Assembly (NCBI RefSeq): GCF_949628265.1
Contig: NC_088788.1
Span: forward strand, 31,048,335 to 31,112,334
Direction of reading: 5' to 3'
DNA from: Cloeon dipterum
Lineage: Eukaryota > Arthropoda > Insecta > Ephemeroptera > Baetidae
DNA length: 64,000 bases
The notes below the pieces were generated by a model. That model ran no database searches. It was not told the DNA's origin and was given only the letters and a program-made list of their open reading frames with translations. How positions within the stretch are numbered: the stretch's first letter is position 1; the number at the start of each line of letters is the position of its first letter. The translations under genes and the position numbers were made by a program. Shown here piece by piece: positions 39,173-50,493 of the stretch.

Positions 39173-40700
39173 ATGGAGTGCGATGAGGGAGCTGATAAAA
39201 CTCGGGATTTAAACTCGTCCACTGTGTCGACAACACCGAAATTGTCCAAGAAAGAACGAAAAGCTCTCTTGGCCAGCAGAAAAAGCTTTGAGAAAAGTCT
39301 GAAAAATGTCATCACTAACCCTTATCCTGTGTATTGGTGAGCGAAACAATTTCATCGAGCTAGATCAAAATTTCTTTTGTACCTATGTATCTACATATTA
39401 TAATATGTATTATGTATGAATATACATGATTTACTTACGCATAGTATGTAAATTACAAATATGTTTTATGCTTAATACATACGCTTTAGTTTAGCATGGT
39501 ATATAAGCACAAACTGATTAACACCTATATGTAATTATTGTGGTGTATCTATCTACAATAACTGTCATATTTATTTAAGTATATCGAATACCAAACTCGA
39601 AAATTAAAAAGTTTTCCACAAAAATTTCCTGAAACTATAGAGAGATAAGAAATAATATGTATTATAATGTGATTAATATTTCTAAGCCACTATTTTTATT
39701 TTCAGGCCACTGGTAGAAAAAACTGAAGACCTGTTTGAAGCCCTGGAAGTGTAAGTGACCTATATAAATTGCTCCTATTAAAAAAAACATTTTTGAATAC
39801 AATTTAAAATAATTTGATAAAAGCCTACATTTGCGTAGAATAATACACTTTAACATTTTTTTATCGTTGTAGACCACTCAAAACTTGCTGGATACCAATT
39901 GCGAGGTTGCAATTATCAGCTATAAAAGGGAAAAGCAGAGAGGAGAGGCAGGCTTTGAGGAAAAAAGTCGTAGAAGATGCTCAGCCAAATGTTGAGGAAG
40001 CTCGCAAGTGCAGGTCAATGTTGGCCATAGGCTTAAATGCTGTGTTCAGAGCTCTGGAAAGACAAGAGGTGGAAGCTGTATTGGTAGCAAATGACATTGA
40101 TCCAAAATTCATGGCTCAGCATCTCATTCATCTTGCCTCACAACAATCCACTGTGATTGTTGTTTGCAACTTACGACAGCTAGCAAAATCTACAATTGGA
40201 GCAGAGTCAGCCGCTTTGGCGTTCAAGGTTTTTATTGTTTTAATAATTTTTAAAACCAATTAAATTCTGACTGTCCATTTTATCAGTGCTGCACAAGGTG
40301 TGAAGATAATCCATTCTTCAGTGCTGTGCAACTTATCAAAGAAAAAGCCTTGAGAGTGCCTAAACCAGCGACATTGCCTGATTTGTCAGCCAAAGTGAAC
40401 AAGGAAGAACAACAAGTGGTGCCCAATACTGAAGACCTAGAGCTTAAAGAATGGCAGGAAAAGGTGGTAAGCATTAATTGGAACTTGAAACGGCCACTCT
40501 CCGGAGGCAAAGCGTTCTATCCTCGCGGTGATGAAACGAAATCGAAAATGGAAGACGCAGGTGAATTCATTCCCCTCAGCCAAGACAGTGCATTCCCTGC
40601 TAGTTTGGACAAGAGTGCGTATTTACCGCTTCGCGTTAAGAGGGTTCAGCCAAACAAGGAAAAAATGGCATTAAAGAGAGCCAAGAAACTTAAAAAGTGA
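39173..40700 (+). CDS. RPP38: Ribonuclease P/MRP protein subunit p38 (L7Ae-type RNA-binding protein)
   Basis: Four exons: 39173-39336, 39706-39750, 39873-40227, 40287-40700. They total 978 nt, 325 aa (human 283). The start MECDEGADKTRDL is in good context. An early NPYPVYWPLVE motif parallels NPYIIRWSALE of vertebrate RPP38. The L7Ae/L30e/S12e/Gadd45-type core lies at about residues 125-200 (RSMLAIGLNAVFRALERQEV, AVLVANDIDPKF, HLIHLASQQSTVIVVC, GAESAALAFK). The C-terminal third is Lys-rich and less conserved, ending KRAKKLKK. The protein binds the K-turn region of RNase P and RNase MRP RNAs in the nucleolus and serves pre-tRNA 5' processing and pre-rRNA cleavage. The first intron is AT-rich. 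A poly(A) signal lies at 40750-40755, about 50 bases after the stop. Confidence 0.88.
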
Positions 40701-40749
40701 ATTAATGTGGGAGTGATGCCCAAGACAATTTTTTTCAGTGATTGTTTTG

Positions 40750-40866
40750 AATAAATCAAAGAGATATGCTTTGATGCAGTAATACTATTTTATTTACAAA
40801 TTAAGTTCTATAATAAGTTAGTCTAGCACTAAAACTCGCAAATGATTATTATGAAATGGATTTATT
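40750..40866. terminator. Converging poly(A) signals of RPP38 (+) and the ZP-domain gene (-)
   Basis: AATAAA at 40750-40755 (+) serves RPP38. On the minus strand AATAAA occurs at 40861-40866, 38 bases after the ZP gene stop, and again at 40789-40794. The mRNA ends therefore lie within about 100 bases of each other, and use of the second minus-strand signal would make them nearly touch. Confidence 0.6.
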
Positions 40867-40903
40867 GGCATTTACTTCAACTTGTAACATTTACAGACTC
40901 CTG

Positions 40904-43900
40904 TTAGCGTGATTTGACTTGGTCGTCATTAACATGGAGACCTTTGAGACCCATAGTCAACGAGACTATTTGTGGGCTTTGATCTTTAACTTCTCGTTTG
41001 CTGATAGACCTCTTCCCAAAAGGGCGTTTATGACCTGGACCTCTTTCGAATTGCCCTGAAATTTGAATTAAAATATTATGAATCCGTTAATAAACCTCTT
41101 GCGATGAAAGCACTTACACATGTGGAAGGGATGGTTTTCTGGGATTCCACTGTGTGTGGGTTTGTTGGTTTGAGGGCGTACAACATTTGGCTTTGGTTGA
41201 GAACTTTCTTGGCACCGCGGGTCATTAGAACCGGGGAAGCACCTAGGGGGCAGCGCCAGTGATGGGTCGAGGGCCGATGCATCGTCCTGGCACGTCACTC
41301 CGCCAACAGGATTAACCGAGCACCCTTCTGGCAAATCCTCTTGAACAATCGGTGGTGAAGGGTTGCAGGACGGGTCATTAGGGCCGCAGGCTGGGAGGTA
41401 GCCAGGGGCGGGAGTGGACGGGCGGTTAGTGGTTGGACGAGGGCAACGGGGGTCGGCACTGCCAGGGTAGCAATTCGGAGGACACCTCAAGTCAGTGGAA
41501 CCTTCAGGAAGAAAATTCAGTGTTTCTATTCACTCGCGGTTCCCGGAATTCATTACCTGGCGTGCAAACAAACTGCGTTGTTGGCCTAGGCGTGGTTGTG
41601 GTCGGGCACCTCGGGTCCCTGCTTCCTGGATAGCAGTTAGGTGGGCAGCGTGAATCAGTGGAGCCAGGTGTGCAAACAAATTGTGTGGTTGGTCGTGGTG
41701 TCGTCGTGGTTGGACACCGTGGATCGCGGCTCCCGGGAAAGCAGTTCGGAGGGCACCTTGGGTCGGTTGAACCTAGTACAGCAATTTAATTAATTTCCCC
41801 CTTTTTGCTTTTCGATCTCAATCCATACCAGGTGTGCACACAAACTGGGTTGTTGGCCTTGGTGTCGTCGTGGTTGGACACCTTGGATCGCGGCTCCCGG
41901 GAAAGCAGTTTGGTGGGCAGCGTGGGTCAGTTGATCCTACACGATATAATTGAATTTTATTTACATGTTTTTTATTATGCAATATTTACCAGGTGTACAG
42001 ACAAATTGGGTCGTTGGCCTAGGTGTAGTTGTGGTTGGGCACCTCGGGTCTCTGCTTCCTGGGTAGCAGTTAGGTGGGCAGCGTGGATCAGTGGAGCCAG
42101 GTGTGCAAACAAATTGTGTGGTTGGTCGTGGCGTTGTCGGGGTTGGACACCGTGGGTCGCGGCTGCCTGGAAAGCAGTTTGGCGGGCACCTAGGGTCGGT
42201 AGAACCTAAACAAAATATTTGCAGACTGCTTTTAACGATAGTAAAATTTCAATTTTACCAGGTGTGCAAACAAATCGGGTTGTTGGTCTTGGTGTAGTTG
42301 TGGTGGGGCACCTGGGATCTCTGCTTCCTTGAAAGCAGTTAGGAGGGCAACGTGGGTCCGTGGATCCTACACAAAAATTTTAATCAATTTAACTCCATTT
42401 AATACGGCAATTATAAAGAAACTTGGTGGTATTTTTACCGTGATAAATTGTCTTAGATTTTATCAACTTTTACCTGCCGTGCAAATGAATTGGGTCGTTG
42501 GTCTGGGCGTCGTAAACGTTGGAGTCGGTCTGCAGCTTAGATCGTTAGGTCCACAAGCAGGCAGATAACCTGGGGCGGGGGTTGATTTAGGGCAACGAGG
42601 ATCTACAGAACCTGGTGAGCAAACAGGGGGGCACCTAGGATCAGTTGATCCAGGCGAGCATCTAAATTGAGTTGTTGGCCTAGGAGTTGTTGTAGTGGGA
42701 CACCGTGGGTCTCTACTTCCTGGATAACAGTTTGGTGGGCATCGGGGGTCATTTGAGCCTGTAGCAAAAGTAGCATGGATTATTTCATAATTTCTCCATT
42801 AAATTAATGAAAAATGTATTTATCATATTAATCCAGATTATTTTTTTAAATTTTACCTTGAGTGCAAACGAACTGCGTAGTTGTCGGCCTAGGAGTAGTA
42901 GGTGTTGGGCACCTTGGGTCTCTGCTTCCTGGATAGCAGTTTGGTGGGCATCGGGGGTCAGTTGAGCCTATAGCAAAATTGGCATGAATTATTTCATAAT
43001 TTATCCATGATATTAATGCCTAATCAGTCAGATTTTATTATTATTAATATTTTAATTTTACCTTGAGTGCAAACAAACTGCGTAGTTGTCGGCCTAGGCG
43101 TAGTGGGTGATGGGCACCGTGGGTCTCTGCTTCCAGGATAGCAATTGGGTGGGCAACGAGGGTCAGATGATCCTATAATCGCAGTCAATTTTTAATCATC
43201 ATCTCTGCGCAATACTTAAAATCTTTGAGTATGTGCCTTACTCAATAGGCTCTTTATTATATCAAATTTTAGAAAATTTTGTTTCTGTAAGCTATAATAT
43301 TTAAATAATATCATGTGTCTGTATTACCTGGAGTGCAGACGAACTGTGTAGTGGTTCTACGAGTAGTTGTGGTTGGCCTTGGCGTAGTGGGGGTTGGGCA
43401 CCTTGGGTCTCTGCTTCCAGGATAGCAGTTTGGCGGGCATCGAGGATCGGTGGATCCTAGAATTTCAATCATTTGAAATTGCTTTTCAATAAAACTTTTC
43501 TGATTTACTATCCTTTTTGTAATTTAAATGATAACTTGCATTGCATATTGATTTATGGTTTTATATGATTTACCTGGAGTGCACACAAACTGTGTAGTGG
43601 TCCTTCTAGTGGTTGTGGTTGGTCTTGGAGTTGTTGGCGTCGGGCACCGCGGGTCTCTGCTACCAGGGTAGCAGCTAGGCGGACAACGTGGATCGGTGGA
43701 GCCTGCAAAATGTAAAATTTTAATTTCATCCATAGCATAAATATGCTATTTTTATTTCGTCATTTACCTGGAGTGCAAACAAATTGTGTCGTGGTTCTAC
43801 GGGTAGTAGTGGTTGGTCTTGGTGTAGTGGTGGTAGGACACCGCCGGTCTCTGCTTCCAGGGTAGCAGTTTGGTGGGCAACGAGGGTCAGTGGAGCCTGT

Positions 43901-46900
43901 GTGATGGTAAAATTATGAGTTCTAGTTTCAAACATTGCCCTTCTCTAGCTCTCACCAGGAGTGCAAACAAATTGAGTGGTAGCCCTGGGAGTTGTTGTGG
44001 TAGGACATCTAGGGTCGCTGCTTCCAGGGAAACAGCTTGGTGGACAACGAGGGTCAACTGAGCCTAAAATATTTTTCTCAGAATTTGTTTCTTTTTCAGT
44101 GTTCAAATTACCTGGAGTGCACCTGAATTGCGTCGTTGGTCTTTGAGTAGTAGTCGTGGGACATCTGATGTCACGGCTGCCAGGGTAGCAATTTGGAGGG
44201 CATCTTGGGTCAGTAGATCCTATTGAGAGGTCAATTTGATTTAAAGATATTATTAATTTTAGAAAGATTGTATGTACCTGGAGTGCAGACAAATTGAGTT
44301 GTGGGTCTTGGAGTTGGCCTGGGTGTCGGCCTTGGTGTTGTAAACTCTGGTGTTGGTCTGCAACTGGGGTCGTTTGGCCCACAAGCAGGCAAGTATCCCG
44401 GGGCAGGGGTGGTTGGTCTGGGACATCTGGGATCAGTTGAGCCGGGAGTGCATCTAAATGGCGTGGTAGGTCTCTGAGTTGTCGGAGTTGGACAGCGAGG
44501 ATCCCTGCTTCCAGGGTAGCAATTGGGCGGGCAGCGAGGATCAGTTGAGCCTAGAATTTTGATTCAGTTATAGCTACTTTTAATTTCTGGGTTTTATTAT
44601 TTTTTGCAATATAGCTGTTTCCGATATATGTCGCTTTCTTTACTTAATTAAAATTTGCTCTATATCTTAATTTTCTACTATTTTGAACGGATTTTTAAAA
44701 AAACCTGAGGGTCAAGTATTACCTGGTGTGCACACAAACTGAGTTGTAGTTCTTCGAGTAGTTGTGGTAGGCCTAGGTGTAGTGGTGGAAGGACATCTAG
44801 GATCTCTAGAGCCAGGGTAGCAGTTTGGCGGGCAACGAGGGTCAGATGATCCTTAAGAAGGAATTATTTATAAAAATAATTCCATTGCGCCACTCAACGT
44901 TATTTACCTGGTGTACATCTGAACTGAGTCGTAGTTCTTTGTGTTGTTGTTGGTCGCGGAGTCGTTGTTTGCGGACACCTGGAATCGCGGCTTCCAGGAT
45001 AACAGTTAGGTGGGCATCTCAGGTCAGTTGATCCTTTTATCAATTGATGAGCAAATATTATAATCTCCATATAATGAAAGATTCGTTGCTTTATACTTTA
45101 AATTTCTACGTTTAATGTGTTAGCAATTATAATTTTGTGCACATACTTTAATGTGTCTATAGCCTCTAGACGAAATGAAAATAATTGTTCAATCTGTATA
45201 TCAGAGGCATATTCAAGGTGCAGTAAAAACAGAGCTGCTCCCAGCCACAAATAAATATTTTGCATGCTGCATAATCATCCGAAAAAACGTTCTATAGAAC
45301 ATACCTGGAGTGCAAACAAATTGTGTTGTTGGACGCGGCGTTGTGGTTTGTGGGCATCTAGGATCACTGCTTCCTGGGAAACAGCTGGGCGGACAGCGAG
45401 GATCAGTTGAACCTTAATAATAAATGAGTTAGTGATATTGTAAAATTTTTATTTTTCTATTAAATAATACCTGGCGTGCATCTGAATGGGGTTGTTGTCC
45501 TTTGCGTTGTTGTGGGTCTAGGAGTGGTTGTCTGCGGACATCTGGGATCCCTACTTCCAGGGTAACAATTAGGGGGACACCGAGGATCACTAGAACCTGC
45601 GAATAATGAAAAATTATTTGTATTATTTTAGACTGATTTATTTCACATTTTTTTAATTATCTAGATTTTATAGACTACTCCACAGATGAAATAGTATTTT
45701 TAGAAAATTTAATTAATTTTATAATATATTATTTTACCTGGTGTGCATCTAAACTGTGTTGTAGGTGGCCTCGTTGTTGTAAATCTCGTTGTAGTAGTTT
45801 GCGGACATCTGGGGTCTCTGCTTCCAGGGTAACAGTTAGGAGGGCAACGTGGATCGTTTGATCCTTTACGCGACAGCAAATTCAGTAAATTGCAAGTAGT
45901 TTAAAAAAAACGTACCTGGCGTGCACGCAAATTGAGTTGTTGGCCGTCTCGTCGTCTGAGTCGTTGGAGGCCTGCAGCTCAAGTCATTTGGTCCGCAAGC
46001 CGGCAAATATTCTGGTGCAGGCGTGGATTTAGGACAGCGGAGATCAGTTGATCCGGGGAAGCAGTTTGGTGGACACCGAGGGTCAGTCGATCCTAATTTG
46101 AGATTCACGCTATTGTAATTCAGTCCCATACAAATGTATTATTAAAATGCTTGCCTTGAGTGCAAACGAATGTAGTTGTCGGGCGGGGAGTCGTTGTCTT
46201 CGGGCATCTAGGGTCACTGCTGCCAGGGAAGCAGCTTGGGGGACACCTGGGGTCAGTTGAGCCAGGAGTGCACCTGAATTGTGTTGTTGGCCTCTGTGTA
46301 GTTGGTCGTGGAGTTGTTGGCCTTGGCGTTGTTGGTCGTGGAGTGGGACAGCGGACATCCCTACTGCCGGGGTAGCAGTTTGGTGGGCAGCGAGAGTCGG
46401 TTGAACCTATGCAGTTAAATCATTTTTATTTAACTTAAATATTAAAAAAAGATGAAATGGGTTTTTTTAATTTTCACTCTCACAAGATTTTTTTTCTTTA
46501 GTTACTTTTTTCTATTTAGTTTATAAGAAAGAATATTTAACAATCAATTTTCATATCCATGACAAACGAGTTTTACTTGGTTGCATTATATTGTTTTTCA
46601 TTTTCGTATCAAAAATGAATTTTTATGTTTGAAAGCAACTTTATTTTCTGTAACGCAGAAATGAAAAAAATTGAAGTTTTGTCCAATAATGGCGCATATT
46701 TTTTTGCGCGTCTGGGATTTTTGCGATCAAAACTAAAAAGGGTTATGATATTTGATAAAATTATATCTCATATTCATATATATTTATGTAAATTAAAGTA
46801 GTAATTTTAATTTAAAAGTTTTAGCAGAAAGTAACCAAATGAAGAAAAACTAATCTTTTAGACTCGCTCACCTTGAGTGCAAACGAATGTAGTTGTCGGG

Positions 46901-49900
46901 CGGGGAGTCGTTGTCTTCGGGCATCTAGGGTCACTGCTGCCAGGGAAGCAGCTTGGGGGACACCTGGGGTCAGTTGATCCAGGAGTGCACCTGAATTGAG
47001 TTGTTGGCCTCTGCGTTGTTGGTCGCGGAGTTGTTGGGGCAGGGCAACGAGGATCTCTACTGCCAGGGTAGCAATTGGGTGGGCAGCGAGGGTCGGTTGA
47101 GCCTACGGTAGTTTATGGATTTTGAGGAAATTAATAAACTTGCAAAAGGAGAAATTGAAAGAACAAAGCTTAATTTAACGATTGAGTGGTCCAACTTTAC
47201 ATAAAAAATGTTATAAGAATTATGCGATTGTTTTTAACAGCTCTGATTGAATGAACTAAAAATTTCCATCCCGTGTCAGATCCGAACTGATGTAATAAAA
47301 TATATTGTTGCTAATAATTCACCTGAAGTGCAAACTAATTGCGTCGTTGGACGGGGAGTTGTAGTCGTGGGACACCTGGGATCTCTACTTCCAGGGAAAC
47401 AGCTAGGGGGACACCTAGGGTCGGTTGAACCAGGTGTGCACCTGAATTGCGTTGTTGGTCGTTGAGTTGTCGGAGCAGGGCAGCGAGGATCTCTACTGCC
47501 AGGGTAGCAATTGGGTGGGCAGCGAGGGTCGGTTGAACCTGCGGTAGTTTATTGATTTTGAGTATATTAATGAAATTGCAAAACGAGAGATGGAAAGAAC
47601 AAAGCTTAATTTAAGGATTCGGTTCAACTTTACAGAAAAAAATGTGTTTAAGCAGTATGATGCGATTTTTTTCTCAAAACAGTTTCAGCTCGGATTTAAT
47701 TAAAATTTTCTTCCCAACAGATCTGAATAGATGTACAAAATACATTGTTGCTAATAATTCACCTGAAGTACAAACAAATTGCGTCGTTGGACGGGGAGTT
47801 GTAGTCGTGGGACACCTGGGATCTCTACTTCCAGGGAAGCAGCTTGGGGGACACCTAGGGTCGGTTGAACCAGGTGTGCACCTGAATTGCGTTGTTGGTC
47901 GTTGAGTTGTTGGAGTAGGGCAGCGAGGATCTCTACTGCCAGGGTAGCAATTGGGTGGGCAACGAGGGTCGGTTGAACCTGGCAATGAGTAAAATAATAT
48001 TTAGCGACAAAGTTTTTAGTGTGATGGATTCTATTTATTATTATAATTTTAACCTTTTTTCATTTTTCAAACGAGCATGATCCTTTTAAATCTCTGCGAT
48101 TTACCGTGAGTAAAAACTTCTGACTCTACAATTATTATCTTAATAATTATACTTCACTCCTTTTTGACTGCGTTAATTGGAAACAGGAGTTGCGGTCGAG
48201 GGTGTAATTTGTAAATTTAAAGGAATGTATTGCTCTTTATGTGAATTGACTCACCAGAAGTACAAACGAATTGAGTAGTCGGACGAGGTGTTGTGGTCGA
48301 TGGGCATCTGGGGTCGCTGCTGCCAGGGAAGCAGCTCGGTGGGCATCTGGGATCAGTTGAGCCAGGAGTGCACCTGAATTGTGTTGTCGGCCGCTGCGTT
48401 GTTGGTCGTGGTGTGGTGGGGGTGGGGCAACGTGGATCCCTGCTGCCAGGGTAACAATCGGGCGGACAGCGCCGGTCGGTGGAGCCGGGCGTGCACCTGA
48501 AGACGGTCGTTGGCCTCACGGTCGTTGGTCGAGTAGCTGGCCTCGTGAACTGCGTTGTTGTCACCGAAATGCACGCAGGGTTGGGCGACCCCGGATAACA
48601 AGGTTGCGGAGTTGTTACCGTGATGGGTATTTCGTTGGAAGAAGAGCAGCTGCCATCGCATCCTCCAGAGCAAATCTCGATGTTGCATGTCAAATAAACT
48701 TGGGGCGTATCAGGGAACTTGAAAGCGGTTAGGTTGTTGTAGGCGATGATCGTGTCACCTTCTGAAGTCTTTTGCCAGAAGTGAATGAACTTGTGCCTCC
48801 TATGTTAAAATTTGAATAGAATTTTTAACTTTAAATATATTAAACTTACTTAGGACAACCCTCAGAATCCGAGAGCTGCAGACTTGAAGTTTCAAGCGCG
48901 TCATATTTATCGCTGTCGTAAGCCCAGCAATCTCTAACACGCAGATCGTATTGGTTCGCCTCGTCCTTCAAGTAAACCAGGACTGTCAGCGTCTCGCCAA
49001 TTTTTATATTATCTTCCAGCTCGGCAGTCTGTAGATAAATTCACGAATTAAAAAAAAATCCAAAAGGCTTCACCGACGCCTTCTTACGTTTGGGTACTGC
49101 CCTTTGCGAATGTCCATCCAACAGTCGACCGACTTGCCGCCTGCGGTCGGGACCGAAACCACCTCCAGCATGTCAACCACGAAGGGCTTGAAAATGACCT
49201 TCTTTTGCTTGATTGCCGCAGCAGTCGTCGCGCAGGACAACTTGCGAGCTGTGTCCCAAACTTCCTGCACGACGCCGTCCGTCTGGATGACGATGACGTT
49301 GTCCACAGTGGCTCCTTTAGTCGTGCCACAACCACTTGTCGGAATTGTGAATTCAAACGAACTCCTGCCTGAATTTTCCGCGACATATCTATAAGAAAAA
49401 TTTCCATTCAAGCGTCGAATGAGAATATGTTGCAAATAGGCACCTGCACTTGGGGTCATTATAGTACCCCTTGCTGAACACTACTCCGTGGAAGGGAGCA
49501 TCAAAATCTAAGTTAACTTTTATGGCGGCGTCTGTGCACGCAACATCTAAGCGAGAGATGTGTGTGTGATGGTGGTGCTCGCGTTCCGGGCGCCTTGCTT
49601 CCTTTGGAACTTGTAGCTGGTTCAGCGACCTTGAAAGCTCCTCCACTTCATCTTGGAAAAGCAGTTGGCTTTGAGCTGCCTAAAATTTTAATTATTATTT
49701 CGGATTTTGTCGTACCGATAATAAGATGAAAAATTTATTTTATAATTCCTCTGAATATTTTGTGTAGCCTTCCTTAGTTGGGGCGAATTTTTAAAATTTA
49801 TTTCCAAAATTAAATGAAAGGAAGTGTGATCTTCTAATTTATTAGCTTAAAATGTATTAATGTCTATAGTAAGTTATAAATTGGAAAGTAACAACGATAG

Positions 49901-50486
49901 AATATTGCCTGCATAAAATTAAGAAAAATCACAGTTTCAACACTAAAATAATAGGCCTTTACACAACTCTGCTAATATCGGCGCTTCAGAAGTGACGCCA
50001 AAATTCCATAACTCCACAACAGGTTGCCCGTGACCCTGTGTTTCTATTAGATTGTTTGTGAAATAGCCATAAAAATCGCAGCAGGCGTAGGTTTTGTAGT
50101 GAAAGATCATATCATATATGCGAGAGCGATATGGGATGCGCTAACGTGAAGGAGACGTGTTGTTGTACGCGTGCCTTTCTAATTGCGCGGCTCGACCCAT
50201 GCGGATGGATCGGCAGACGCTGGATGGCCAGGTCGGGGAACATCTCTTTCACTATCTGTGTCACATATGCACAAGTTGCACAACAAGTGTCAAGAAGGCC
50301 GCCTTCTTCTATCATTAATTGGCAAACATTCACTTTGTGTAGCTCATAAAAGGTCAGCTCAAAGATACCGAGAGTGACCCGACGCTGACCCCATGGGAAT
50401 CGAAATTAAAATAGCGAGCAGTGACTTTTGCGAGAACTTACCTGTAGGGCAAACAAGCCGAGCAGACACACCTTCCAGCCTAACAT
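40904..50486 (-). CDS. Secreted ZP-domain protein with a long Cys-module/Thr-Pro repeat tail
   Basis: Thirty coding exons on the minus strand sum to 5580 nt (1859 aa) with an unbroken frame. N-terminal exons: 50486-50442 (signal peptide MLGWKVCLLGLFALQ), 49679-49444, 49388-49088, 49028-48850, 48799-48255. Residues about 42-300 form a zona pellucida domain: paired cysteines, PFHGVVFSKGYYNDPKC, SFEFTIPTSGCGT, VVQEVWDTARKLSC, RVRDCWAYD, YLTCNIEIC. The next 24 exons are the repeat array (separate entry). The last exon, 41055-40904, encodes a short basic tail with dibasic sites (FGKRSISKRE) and no membrane anchor. ZP domains polymerise extracellular proteins; in insects such proteins line apical matrices and cuticle. 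The order here, ZP first and repeats after, differs from typical ZP proteins, where the domain sits next to a C-terminal furin site and membrane helix. I do not recognise a specific ortholog. Confidence 0.88.
46155..47102 (-). repeat. Near-identical exon segment pair within the ZP array
   Basis: The 3' about 125 bases of exons 46406-46155 and 47102-46872 are almost identical (one or two differences), encoding the same TPG, CFPGS, KTTTPRPTTTFVCTQ stretch. The flanking introns are unalike, and the upstream halves of the exons differ in linker length. This looks like a recent local copy or gene conversion. Confidence 0.8.
47103..47978 (-). repeat. Recent tandem duplication of about 440 bp including introns
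   Basis: The segment 47103-47538 and the segment 47539-47978 are near copies: the two 216-nt exons differ at only a handful of positions, and the flanking intron sequence is also shared (GTAGTTTAT, GAACAAAGCTTAATTTAA, ACATTGTTGCTAATAATTC-type matches with small indels). This places the duplication breakpoints in the introns, so a complete exon with its splice sites was copied. Confidence 0.85.
49680..50441 (-). other. ZP gene intron after the signal-peptide exon
   Basis: Donor GTAAGT after 50442 and acceptor TTTTAG before 49679. It contains a GC-richer patch at about 50100-50400 with short open frames on both strands that do not resemble any family; nothing else is seen. Confidence 0.7.
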
Positions 50487-50493
50487 CGTACTC

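Larger units (their letters stand above)
41118..47978 (-). repeat. Tandem array of 24 phase 1-1 exons encoding Cys modules with Thr/Pro linkers
   Basis: Exons from 5' to 3' on the minus strand: 47978-47763, 47538-47323, 47102-46872, 46406-46155, 46092-45916, 45863-45738, 45596-45471, 45412-45305, 45033-44908, 44851-44723, 44550-44278, 44219-44112, 44063-43956, 43896-43768, 43702-43574, 43456-43328, 43172-43062, 42967-42857, 42758-42474, 42366-42259, 42205-41990, 41936-41829, 41772-41557, 41501-41118. Each length is a multiple of three and each boundary splits a Gly codon after its first base (the last donor splits a Trp codon). The unit is 36 residues (108 nt): C-x8-C-x3-C-x8-C, for example CTPGSTDPRC, PPN, CYPGSRDPRC, then PTPTTPRPTTQF. 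Exons of 108 nt hold one unit and 216 nt hold two; 126-129 nt exons have a longer Thr/Arg linker. About 34 C(Y/F)PGS modules are present counting exon 48799-48255. Four exons carry a variant module, LPACGPNDPSC. Linkers suit mucin-type O-glycosylation. Confidence 0.9.

Noticed and set aside
41118-47978. Possibility that the repeats are a CRISPR-like or satellite array
   Set aside because: The repeats are coding in one frame, flanked by splice sites, and joined to a signal peptide and ZP domain; spacers are introns of variable length.
50112-50333. 73-aa minus-strand frame in a ZP gene intron
   Set aside because: No family resemblance, and the exons on both sides already join in phase without it.
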